Positions 25,151 through 34,202 of a stretch of DNA of 64,000 nt are shown one piece after another. A model generated the notes under the pieces. That model searched no databases and had not been told where the DNA came from. It saw only the letters and a list, made by a program, of their open reading frames with translations. The number at the start of each line of letters is the position of its first letter. The stretch's first letter is position 1. Made by a program: the position numbers and the translations under genes. This DNA is from an uncultured Rhodospirillales bacterium (GTDB lineage Bacteria; Pseudomonadota; Alphaproteobacteria; Acetobacterales; Acetobacteraceae): contig CAIJTR010000053.1 of the NCBI GenBank assembly GCA_903823665.1, positions 1 to 64,000 of the forward strand, given 5' to 3'.

Positions 25151-26217
25151 GCCGCGTTTCAACCTCCATCTGCATCCTGCTGGTGCTGGGCATCGCCATC
25201 GGCATGGCCGCCCTCAATCTCGGCACCGACGCAGGCTCTGCCGCACACGTTTCCACCTACTGGATATCGCTGGTCGGCAAGTATCTGTGCTTCGCCATCC
25301 TCGCACTCGCCCTTGATCTGGTCTGGGGCTTTGCCGGCATCCTCTCGCTGGGCCATGCCGCCTTCTTCGCACTCGGCGGCTACGCTATGGGCATGTATCT
25401 CATGCGCCAGATCGGCACCCGCGGCGTGTATGGCAACGCCATTCTGCCGGATTTCATGGTGTTCCTGAACTACAAGGAACTCCCCTGGTTCTGGCACGGC
25501 TTTGACAATCCTGCCTTCGCCATTCTGATGGCAATGCTGGTGCCCGCCGTGCTCGCGCTGATATTCGGCTTCTTCGCCTTCCGCAGTCGCGTCACCGGTG
25601 TGTATCTGTCGATCATCACCCAGGCCCTCACCTTCGCCCTTTTATTGGCCTTCTTCCGCAACGATATGGGCTTCGGCGGCAACAATGGCCTCACCGACTT
25701 CAAAGACATGTTCGGCTACTCCCTGCAATCGGACGCGACACGATCGGGCCTGCTGGTTGCCTCCGCCATCTTCCTCGTGCTCTGCCTGCTCGTCGCCCGC
25801 TACGTCGTCACGTCGCGTTTCGGCCAAGTTCTGATCGCGGTCCGCGACACTGAAAGCCGCACGCGCTTCCTTGGATATCGCCCGGAGAGCTACAAGCTGT
25901 TCGTGTTTGTACTCTCCGCCATCATGGCCGGAATTGGTGGCGCGCTTTACGTACCCCAAGTCGGCATCATCAACCCCGGCGAATTCGCCCCCGCAGGCTC
26001 CATCGAAGCGGTGATCTGGGTCGCCGTCGGCGGACGCGGCACACTCGTCGGTGCCATCCTCGGGGCCATCCTGGTGAACGCGGGCAAAACCTACCTCACC
26101 GGGGCCTTCCCCGAGATCTGGCTGTTCGCCCTGGGCGCGTTGTTCATCCTGGTAACCCTGCTGCTGCCACAAGGCGTGTTGGGATTGCTACAGTCCATGC
26201 GCGGAGCAAAATCATGA
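25147..26217 (+). CDS. urtC: Urea ABC transporter permease UrtC
   Basis: 356 residues, LivM family. DLVWGFAGILSLGHAAFFALGGY (in parts DLVWGFAGILSL and GHAAFFALGGY) is the family signature after the first helices. Later come AVRDTESRTRFLGYRPESYK, the cytoplasmic loop that meets the ATPases, and VGGRGTLVGAILGA near the end. About nine hydrophobic segments are visible. It overlaps urtB and urtD at both ends (ATGA each), indicating tight translational coupling of the subunits. Confidence 0.95.
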   Translation: MSRVSTSICILLVLGIAIGMAALNLGTDAGSAAHVSTYWISLVGKYLCFAILALALDLVWGFAGILSLGHAAFFALGGYAMGMYLMRQIGTRGVYGNAILPDFMVFLNYKELPWFWHGFDNPAFAILMAMLVPAVLALIFGFFAFRSRVTGVYLSIITQALTFALLLAFFRNDMGFGGNNGLTDFKDMFGYSLQSDATRSGLLVASAIFLVLCLLVARYVVTSRFGQVLIAVRDTESRTRFLGYRPESYKLFVFVLSAIMAGIGGALYVPQVGIINPGEFAPAGSIEAVIWVAVGGRGTLVGAILGAILVNAGKTYLTGAFPEIWLFALGALFILVTLLLPQGVLGLLQSMRGAKS

Positions 26218-26960
26218 GCGCCATTGGCTCCCTCCTCTATCTCGATGGCGTGTCGAAGAACTTCGACGGCTTCAAGGCCATCAACAACCTGTCGCTGATG
26301 CTGGCACCCGGCGAAATGCGCGCCGTGATTGGCCCGAACGGGGCTGGCAAAACTACGATGATGGACATTATCACCGGCAAAACCCGCCCCGATGAAGGCC
26401 AGGTGATTTTCGGCGCCAAAACCGACCTCACCAAAATGGACGAGCCCGCCATCGCGGCCCTCGGCATTGGCCGAAAATTCCAAAAGCCCACCGTGTTCGA
26501 GCCGCTGACGGTGTGGGACAATCTACTCCTCGCCCTCGCCGGTGATCGCCGCCCCCGCTTCACCCTCTGGGCGCGGGAGACGGACGAAGAACGTGCCAAG
26601 ATCATGAACATTCTCGACACCATCCGTTTGCACAACAACATCAAGGCCCGTGCCGGTGACCTTTCGCACGGCCAAAAGCAGTGGCTCGAAATCGGCATGT
26701 TGCTGGCACAGGAGCCGCAACTCCTGCTCGTCGATGAACCCGTCGCCGGCATGACCGACAGCGAAACGGAACAGACCGCTGAACTGTTGCGCGAGATCAA
26801 CAAAACCCGCAGCGTCGTCGTCGTCGAGCACGACATGGCCTTCGTCCGCGCGCTGGGCGTGAAGGTGACGGTGCTGCACGAAGGCTCCGTGCTGTCCGAG
26901 GGCAGCATCGATTTTGTGAGCCAAGACCAAAAGGTCATCGAAGTCTATCTGGGGCGCTGA
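26214..26960 (+). CDS. urtD: Urea ABC transporter ATP-binding protein UrtD
   Basis: 248 residues, LivG type. Walker A is GPNGAGKTT (residues 40-48), the Q-loop region is RKFQKPTVFEPLTVWDN, the ABC signature is LSHGQKQWLEIG (LSHGQ instead of LSGGQ, usual for UrtD), and Walker B is LLLVDEPVAGM. The family's LivG-type C-terminal extension is short here. With UrtE it powers urea uptake. It is 3 bases upstream of urtE. Confidence 0.95.
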   Translation: MSAIGSLLYLDGVSKNFDGFKAINNLSLMLAPGEMRAVIGPNGAGKTTMMDIITGKTRPDEGQVIFGAKTDLTKMDEPAIAALGIGRKFQKPTVFEPLTVWDNLLLALAGDRRPRFTLWARETDEERAKIMNILDTIRLHNNIKARAGDLSHGQKQWLEIGMLLAQEPQLLLVDEPVAGMTDSETEQTAELLREINKTRSVVVVEHDMAFVRALGVKVTVLHEGSVLSEGSIDFVSQDQKVIEVYLGR

Positions 26961-26963
26961 GAG

Positions 26964-27659
26964 ATGTTGGAAGTCAAAGACGTCGATCTGCTCTACGGCG
27001 CCGCCATCGCGCTCCGTGGTGTGTCGTTGAATGCGGAGATTGGAGAGACCACCTGCATCCTCGGCCGCAACGGCGTGGGCAAAACCAGCTTGCTGCGCGC
27101 CATCACCGGGGCCCACCCCATTGCCCGCGGCTCCATCAAATGGGACAGTGAGGAAATCTCCAAACTCCCCATCTATGACCGCGCCAAACGCGGCATCGCC
27201 TGGGTGCCACAGGGCCGCGACATCTTCCCACTGCTGACAGTGCGCGAAAACCTCGAAACCGGTTTCGCCGTGCTGCCGCGGCGTGAGCGGAAAGTGCCAG
27301 ACGAGATCTTCGAACTCTTCCCTATCCTGAAGTCCATGCTCGGCCGGCGTGGTGGCGACCTGTCCGGCGGCCAGCAACAACAGCTCGCCATCGGTCGCGC
27401 CTTGGTGATGAAGCCGCGCCTGCTCGTGCTCGATGAACCCACGGAGGGCATTCAGCCCAGCATCATCAAAGACATCGGCCGCGTCATCGACCTTCTGCGC
27501 GGCCGCGGCGAGATGGCGATCCTTTTGGTCGAGCAATATTTCGACTTCGCCCGCGACCTCGGCCAGCGCCTCATCGTCATGGATCGCGGTGACATTGTCG
27601 TGAACAGCACGCGCGCCGAGCTGAATGAGGATGACGTCCGCCGCAGGCTGTCGGTCTAG
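26964..27659 (+). CDS. urtE: Urea ABC transporter ATP-binding protein UrtE
   Basis: 231 residues, LivF type. Walker A is LGRNGVGKTS, the signature is LSGGQQQQLAIGRAL and Walker B is LLVLDEPTEGIQPSII, with EQYFDFARDLGQR near the end as in other UrtE proteins. It is the last transporter gene; ureD begins 5 bases after its stop, so transport and hydrolysis genes are on one transcript. Confidence 0.95.
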   Translation: MLEVKDVDLLYGAAIALRGVSLNAEIGETTCILGRNGVGKTSLLRAITGAHPIARGSIKWDSEEISKLPIYDRAKRGIAWVPQGRDIFPLLTVRENLETGFAVLPRRERKVPDEIFELFPILKSMLGRRGGDLSGGQQQQLAIGRALVMKPRLLVLDEPTEGIQPSIIKDIGRVIDLLRGRGEMAILLVEQYFDFARDLGQRLIVMDRGDIVVNSTRAELNEDDVRRRLSV

Positions 27660-27664
27660 CGCGC

Positions 27665-28468
27665 GTGATCCATCAACGCTCCCGCGGCGACCTACTCGTG
27701 GACATGAAACTGCGAGACGGCATCACCACGCTTTCCGATCTGCGCCAGGACGGCTGCCTGAAGGCGCGCTTCCCCCGCAGCGTTGATTGGACCGAAGCCG
27801 TCACCCTCAACAGCTCCGGCGGTGTGGCCGGTGGTGACACCCTGACGGCGCGGTTTCGCGTGCAGGCCGGCGCTCGGGCGACGTTTGCAGCACAAGCGGC
27901 GGAACGTTTCTATCGCGTGCTGCCTGGCCAGCCCTCCTCCACCGTGCGCACCGAGATAGACGTTGAAGCCGGTGCCTGCGCCGAATGGCTGCCGCAGGAA
28001 ACCATCCTGTTCGACCGCTCCGCGATGGATCGTGTGCTCACCGTCAACATTGCCAAAGGCGGCTGGTTCCTCGGCATCGAAACGCTGGTGTTCGGCAGGT
28101 CCGCCATGGGCGAGACCGTCACCACCGCCCGCATCGCCGATACGATCCGCATCCGCATCGACGGCAAGCTGGTCCTGCACGACGCCATTCGCATCGACGG
28201 TGAAGTCGCCCATGCCCTCACCCGCGCCGCCATCGGCCAAGGTGCCGCCGCCGTGGCCACACTCGTGCTGGCCGGTGCCGACGCCGCATGGCAACTAGAC
28301 GACCTTCGCACCGCCCTCGCCCCATTCGAGGCAGGCGTGAGTTGCTGGAATGGTGTTTTGGTGGCACGAATTGCAGCCAAAGACGGGGCCAGCGCCCGCG
28401 CCGCAATTGCGGCCGGATTGGCCGTGTTGAGAGACGGCCGCGCCCTGCCGCGCGTTTGGAACTGCTAG
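27665..28468 (+). CDS. ureD: Urease accessory protein UreD (UreH)
   Basis: 267 residues from GTG 27665. UreD is the scaffold that binds apo-urease and, with UreF and UreG, allows lysine carbamylation and nickel insertion. [21 protein letters not shown] near residue 41, in parts [14 protein letters not shown] and [13 protein letters not shown], is the family signature. [16 protein letters not shown] and FGRSAMGE follow, and the end is [10 protein letters not shown]. It is the first urease gene, 10 bases before ureA. Confidence 0.93.
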   Translation: MIHQRSRGDLLVDMKLRDGITTLSDLRQDGCLKARFPRSVDWTEAVTLNSSGGVAGGDTLTARFRVQAGARATFAAQAAERFYRVLPGQPSSTVRTEIDVEAGACAEWLPQETILFDRSAMDRVLTVNIAKGGWFLGIETLVFGRSAMGETVTTARIADTIRIRIDGKLVLHDAIRIDGEVAHALTRAAIGQGAAAVATLVLAGADAAWQLDDLRTALAPFEAGVSCWNGVLVARIAAKDGASARAAIAAGLAVLRDGRALPRVWNC

Positions 28469-28478
28469 AGGTGACGCA

Positions 28479-28781
28479 ATGAACCTAACGCCCCGCGAGA
28501 AAGACAAGCTGCTGATCTCCATGGCCGCCATGGTCGCCCGCAAACGGCTCGAACGCGGCGTGAAGCTCAACCATCCCGAAGCGGTTGCGCTGATCAGCGA
28601 CTTCGTGGTGGAGGGTGCGCGGGATGGCCGGACGGTGGCCGATCTCATGCAGGCCGGCGCCCACGTCATCACCCGCGATCAGGTGATGGAGGGCATCGCC
28701 GAGATGATCCATGACGTGCAGGTGGAGGCGACGTTTCCGGATGGAACAAAGCTCGTCACCGTGCATGAGCCGATCCGGTAA
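28479..28781 (+). CDS. ureA: Urease gamma subunit UreA
   Basis: 100 residues, the standard gamma length. [20 protein letters not shown], then [31 protein letters not shown] (in parts [13 protein letters not shown] and [13 protein letters not shown]), and [14 protein letters not shown] at the end are near-consensus. It packs with beta and alpha chains in the (abg)3 holoenzyme. Unlike most urease operons, ureB does not follow directly: a small ORF lies between. Confidence 0.97.
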   Translation: MNLTPREKDKLLISMAAMVARKRLERGVKLNHPEAVALISDFVVEGARDGRTVADLMQAGAHVITRDQVMEGIAEMIHDVQVEATFPDGTKLVTVHEPIR

Positions 28782-28789
28782 AGACCCAG

Positions 28790-28960
28790 ATGGCGGAACT
28801 ATTTGGTTTTGTCGCAAAATTTCTGGCACTTCTCATTGCTAAGTTATTTACAACCTTCGCCCCGGCCCAGGCGCTGATGATGCTTCTGATTGTTGCAGTT
28901 GCAGTTGGTGTTTTCACCATCGTCAAACGCTCGCGAGCCAGACAGGAACCTAACAAATGA
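28790..28960 (+). CDS. 56-residue membrane protein encoded between ureA and ureB
   Basis: ATG 28790 to TGA 28958-28960, 56 codons, 8 bases after ureA and overlapping the ureB start by ATGA. The product begins [20 protein letters not shown], an amphipathic to hydrophobic helix, then a short TTFAPAQ turn, a clear membrane helix ([18 protein letters not shown], residues 28-45) and a basic tail ([11 protein letters not shown]). The positive-inside rule puts the tail in the cytoplasm. Codon use is less GC-rich than in its neighbours (TTT, ATT, GTT, TTA are common). I recognise no family. Exact fit between two urease genes with coupling at the downstream side argues that it is translated. A role in tethering urease or in nickel or urea handling is only a guess. 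Confidence 0.7.
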   Translation: MAELFGFVAKFLALLIAKLFTTFAPAQALMMLLIVAVAVGVFTIVKRSRARQEPNK

Positions 28961-29261
28961 TCCCCGGTGAAATCGAAACCCTCCCAGGCGACATCGAACT
29001 GAACGCGGGTCAGCCGCGCACAACGCTTACCGTCGCCAACACCGGTGACCGGCCGATCCAGGTGGGCAGCCATTATCACTTTGCCGAAACAAACCCAGCG
29101 CTGAAGTTTGATCGCGCGGCCGCACGCGGCCAGCATTTGGATATCGCGGCAGGCACCGCCGTTCGCTTCGAGCCTGGGCAGAGCAGGGAGGTTGCACTTG
29201 TGTCGTTCCAGGGCGCGCGCAAGATCTACGGCTTTCGCGGCGACGTGATGGGAGCGATCTG

Positions 29262-29262
<1 letters not shown>
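28957..29262 (+). CDS. ureB: Urease beta subunit UreB
   Basis: 101 residues, standard beta length. It starts [18 protein letters not shown], contains [21 protein letters not shown] (in parts [14 protein letters not shown] and YHFAETN) and [13 protein letters not shown], and ends FRGDVMGAI, all typical. The start overlaps the small ORF stop (ATGA) and the stop shares a base with ureC (TGATG). Confidence 0.97.
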
Positions 29263-30970
<1,708 letters not shown>

Positions 30971-30971
<1 letters not shown>

Positions 30972-31408
30972 TGCGCGCCACATCTGTGTTGACCAGCGGC
31001 CAGTGGCCGGCCTCACGTGAGGTAGGCCATATCGTCGCAGATTTCGAACAACGCTTCCGCCGTCGTTTCTTGTTCGACACGCAAGCCGGCTGGAGCTTCC
31101 TGCTCGACCTGCGCGAACCCGTCCGCCTCCGCCACGGTGACGGCTTGGTGCTGGAAGACGGCGGCATTGTTCGCGTGGAGGCACTGGCTGAATCTCTCGT
31201 TGAGATCACAGCCTTTGATGACCGCAGCATCACCCGCATCGCATGGCATCTCGGCAACCGGCACATCCCCGTGCAAGTGATGCGGAACACCCTACGCATC
31301 CGCGCCGAGCCAGTGACGATGGATCTCGTCGAACGTCTCGGCGGAGATCTCGCGCCCCTCACCGCCCCGTTCGACCCAGAGCCGGGGGCTTACGAACAAC
31401 ATGGCTGA
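30971..31408 (+). CDS. ureE: Urease accessory metallochaperone UreE
   Basis: 145 residues. The N-terminal domain binds peptide and the C-terminal ferredoxin-like domain binds nickel and hands it to UreG. RRFLFDTQAGWSFLLDL and AWHLGNRHIPVQVM (with the conserved interface His) are recognisable. The C-terminus, [11 protein letters not shown], lacks the His-rich tail of the Klebsiella protein, as is common in alphaproteobacteria, so nickel storage is unlikely. The start shares TGATG with ureC and the end overlaps ureF by 8 bases. Confidence 0.93.
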
Positions 31409-32072
31409 TCCCGCCCTCGCCTTGCGTCTGCTGGCGTGGCTATCACCCGCCTTCCCCACCGGGGCCTACGCCTACTCCCACGGCCTGGAATGGGCGGTGG
31501 AAACTGGCGACATCATAGATGAGACCACGCTGTTCGCCTGGATCGCCGACCTTCTGCAACACGGCAGCGGGCGATCGGATGCCATTCTGCTGCGCCATGC
31601 CTACCGTGCCCACGCCAAACCCGAAGCCCTCAGCGACCTCGTAGAACTTGCACTGGCAGCCCAGCCCAGCCGCGAGCGCCGCGCCGAGGCCACCGGCCAG
31701 GGCAACGCGTTCGCCGTCGCCACCCGCGCCTGGGATCACGCTGTGCTGCGCGACTTACAAGCCCAGCACAGCGAACTTCCCTATGCCGTAGCCGTCGGTG
31801 CCCTCGCCGGAGCCTGCGGGCTGGATGAGGAACTGACCGTCGCTGGCGTACTGCAAGGCTTTGCCGCCAACCTCATCTCCGCCGCCGTCCGCCTCGTCCC
31901 GCTCGGGCAGACCACCGGCCTTGCCGTGCTGGCGCGGCTGGAGCCGACCATCCTCGCCGTCACCGCCCAAACATCCAGTGCCACACTGGATGATCTCGGC
32001 TCGTTCTGCTTTCGCTCCGACATCGCGGCGATGCGCCATGAAACCCAATACACAAGGCTGTTCCGCTCATGA
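31401..32072 (+). CDS. ureF: Urease accessory protein UreF
   Basis: 223 residues, all-helical. [28 protein letters not shown] (in parts [20 protein letters not shown] and GLEWAVE) is the UreF signature, and [19 protein letters not shown] near residue 160 is the second conserved block. UreF bridges UreD and UreG and acts as a checkpoint on GTP hydrolysis. ATG 31401 lies inside the last codons of ureE. Confidence 0.94.
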   Translation: MADPALALRLLAWLSPAFPTGAYAYSHGLEWAVETGDIIDETTLFAWIADLLQHGSGRSDAILLRHAYRAHAKPEALSDLVELALAAQPSRERRAEATGQGNAFAVATRAWDHAVLRDLQAQHSELPYAVAVGALAGACGLDEELTVAGVLQGFAANLISAAVRLVPLGQTTGLAVLARLEPTILAVTAQTSSATLDDLGSFCFRSDIAAMRHETQYTRLFRS

Positions 32073-32686
32073 AATCACCCAATGGCCCGCTGAAGGTGGG
32101 CGTCGGCGGCCCCGTCGGCACCGGCAAAACAGCACTCATGGACGCGCTGTGCAAAACATTCCGCGAGAAATACGACATCGCGGCCATCACCAACGACATC
32201 TACACCAGTGAGGACGCCGAGTTCCTCACCCGCGCCGGATCGCTCACGCCAGACCGCATTCTCGGCATCGAAACCGGCGGCTGCCCACACACCGCCATCC
32301 GCGAGGACGCCAGCATCAACCTCGCCGGTGTGGACGAAATGAACCGTCGCTTCCCCAACCTCGATCTTATCCTGATTGAAAGCGGCGGCGACAATCTTTC
32401 CGCCACGTTCAGCCCGGAACTGGCGGACGTGACGATTTACGTGATCGACGTGTCCGCCGGGGACAAAATCCCGCGCAAAGGCGGCCCCGGAATCACCCGC
32501 AGCGACTTACTCGTCATCAACAAAATCGACCTTGCCCCACACGTGGGTGCCAGCCTTGAAGTCATGGACCGCGATTCGAAAAAGATGCGCCCCACGCGCC
32601 CCTATCTGTTCACCAATATCCGCGCTGGCCAGGGTGTGGCGGAAATCGCCGCCTTCATCGAACAGCGCGGCGGGCTCACAAGCTAA
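32069..32686 (+). CDS. ureG: Urease accessory GTPase UreG
   Basis: 205 residues, SIMIBI-class GTPase that drives nickel delivery. The P-loop [11 protein letters not shown] is at residues 13-23. [13 protein letters not shown] contains the CPH motif that binds nickel between the two subunits of the dimer, and [17 protein letters not shown] and VINKIDLAP (guanine specificity, NKxD) follow. The start overlaps ureF (ATGA). It ends the cluster; a minus-strand gene converges 10 bases on. No nickel transporter gene is in the window. Confidence 0.96.
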   Translation: MKSPNGPLKVGVGGPVGTGKTALMDALCKTFREKYDIAAITNDIYTSEDAEFLTRAGSLTPDRILGIETGGCPHTAIREDASINLAGVDEMNRRFPNLDLILIESGGDNLSATFSPELADVTIYVIDVSAGDKIPRKGGPGITRSDLLVINKIDLAPHVGASLEVMDRDSKKMRPTRPYLFTNIRAGQGVAEIAAFIEQRGGLTS

Positions 32687-32696
32687 ACCAGGGTGC

Positions 32697-33698
32697 CTAA
32701 CGCAGGATCAGCACATCCACGCCAGCAGTACCGCTGCCCTGCCCAAGCTTCACCGGCAGCTTGGGAAGGCCGTGGCCGGTCAGCCAGTCATGCACCCGCT
32801 CCGCCCGCTGCGTTGCGATGGCCGCCTCAGGCCCTTGGCCGGTGATGCGCAAGCCGGAGGGGTTGATCAGGCCGATCAACGTCGCCAACCGAGCCAGTTG
32901 CGTCTCTCCCGCAGGTGAGATCAGAGGGCCGTTGAACACCGCCACCGGCAGCTTCACCACCGTGCCCGCACGCACCACCACGCCGTCGAGGTCGCGCATC
33001 AACAGCGGAACCGAGGCCACAACGCCCGTCGGCAGCACCACCGGCGGCGTCTGGCCGCCCTCTCGCGTCACCGAACTGCCCATTCCCCGCACGCTCATGG
33101 CCGGGGGCACGCCATCACCCGCCACGGTATAGACAAGGCTGATGCCGTTTCCCTCAACCAGCACAGAGGCATTCGCGGCAAGGTCGGCATGCACCCGGTT
33201 CGCCTCCCCCCGCACCGTCAGTGCGGAACAGGCACCGCGTAAGCGAATGGTGGAACGTGTTCCCTGCAACGTGACAGACTTGCCGGCGCAATCCAGTTCC
33301 AGCGTCAGGCTGTTGCCGGAGAGGCTTGCCGTGTCAGCAGCAGGGGCCGCGCTGCCCACATTGGGTTTCACCTCAGTGAGATTGCCGGACACACGCAGCC
33401 GCGGTGACACTGTGCTTGCGAACTGAACGTGGTTGCCGGTGCCCTCAATATCGATCAGCGAACCTGGTGCAAGCGTGACACTGACCCGGTTTTCCTCCCC
33501 CCGTATCTGCAATCCCGTACACGAACCCGTGAACGTGATTGTGTTACGGCTGCCGCCAATGCTCGCCTGCGCATTGTTGCAGACCACATCACGAGAAATG
33601 CCCTCAGACTGAACCGCAGCCGGGGCCGGTTGCGCCTGCGCTAGCCCCGCCAGTGCCGCAAAAATAGGCGTCAAAAACAGGTATTGCCTTGCAATCAC
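32697..33698 (-). CDS. Exported protein with two DUF3060-like repeats and an OmpA-like C-terminus
   Basis: Start GTG 33698 has GGGAG 7 bases upstream; ATG 33713 in the same frame lacks one. A signal peptide (YLFLTPIFAALAGLAQAQP) is followed by two related beta-rich segments at about residues 40-100 and 130-190 that share the pattern of a Cys pair around NTITFTG or STIRLRG, then LQIRGEENRV or LTVRGEANRV, as in DUF3060. The C-terminal 90 residues resemble an OmpA-like fold (AGETQLARLATLIG, LRITGQG, RAERVHDWLTGHGLP) but the peptidoglycan-binding Asp is not evident. Probably periplasmic and envelope-associated; function unknown. It is divergent from a response regulator. Confidence 0.65.
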   Translation of the reverse strand: MIARQYLFLTPIFAALAGLAQAQPAPAAVQSEGISRDVVCNNAQASIGGSRNTITFTGSCTGLQIRGEENRVSVTLAPGSLIDIEGTGNHVQFASTVSPRLRVSGNLTEVKPNVGSAAPAADTASLSGNSLTLELDCAGKSVTLQGTRSTIRLRGACSALTVRGEANRVHADLAANASVLVEGNGISLVYTVAGDGVPPAMSVRGMGSSVTREGGQTPPVVLPTGVVASVPLLMRDLDGVVVRAGTVVKLPVAVFNGPLISPAGETQLARLATLIGLINPSGLRITGQGPEAAIATQRAERVHDWLTGHGLPKLPVKLGQGSGTAGVDVLILR

Positions 33699-33813
33699 GC
33701 AACATCTCCCCATGTATGGAGGTTGTAGCCAAACCTGCCGCACTGGGAAAGCCTCATTGGCACACGAAGTCGTGCCTTGCTTGGAACGGACGCTAAGTTT
33801 ATCCCTTGCCGCA

Positions 33814-34182
33814 ATGAAACCTTTTCGTATCCTATTGGTCGAAGACGAAGATCTCATTCGCCTGATCCTTTCAGAGGCGCTGCAAGATTATGGCTTCGAG
33901 GTAACCTCCGCTGCAAACGGAGACGAAGCAATTGCTCATCTGGGTGATGAGCACTCATTTGATCTGTTATTAACTGATATTCAGTTACCTGGCGGACTGG
34001 ACGGCCTGGATATTGCCCGCGCCGCCCGTCGCACAGCTCCGGATATGCCGATTATTTTCACAACAGGCCAACCCGACCGGATGGACCCGTGGAGTCCAGG
34101 TGCGAAGGACGCCTTCATCGCCAAGCCATATCGCCCGTCCGACATTTGCGCCGCCGTGCGCCGGATGGTGGGAGCGACGTAA
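33814..34182 (+). CDS. Single-domain response regulator
   Basis: 122 residues from ATG 33814 (MKPFRILLVEDED); a longer frame from 33712 reaches back into the divergent promoter and is rejected. It is one receiver domain: the acidic pocket VEDED, the phospho-acceptor Asp in LLTDIQLP near residue 55, the Thr in IFTTGQ, and the Lys in IAKPYRP. There is no output domain, so it probably works by protein contact, as CheY- or DivK-like proteins do. No histidine kinase lies nearby. An inverted repeat GGCAC / GTGCC (33759-33776) lies in the gap before it. Confidence 0.88.
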   Translation: MKPFRILLVEDEDLIRLILSEALQDYGFEVTSAANGDEAIAHLGDEHSFDLLLTDIQLPGGLDGLDIARAARRTAPDMPIIFTTGQPDRMDPWSPGAKDAFIAKPYRPSDICAAVRRMVGAT

Positions 34183-34202
34183 CCCCCAACCATCCGGCAT
34201 CT

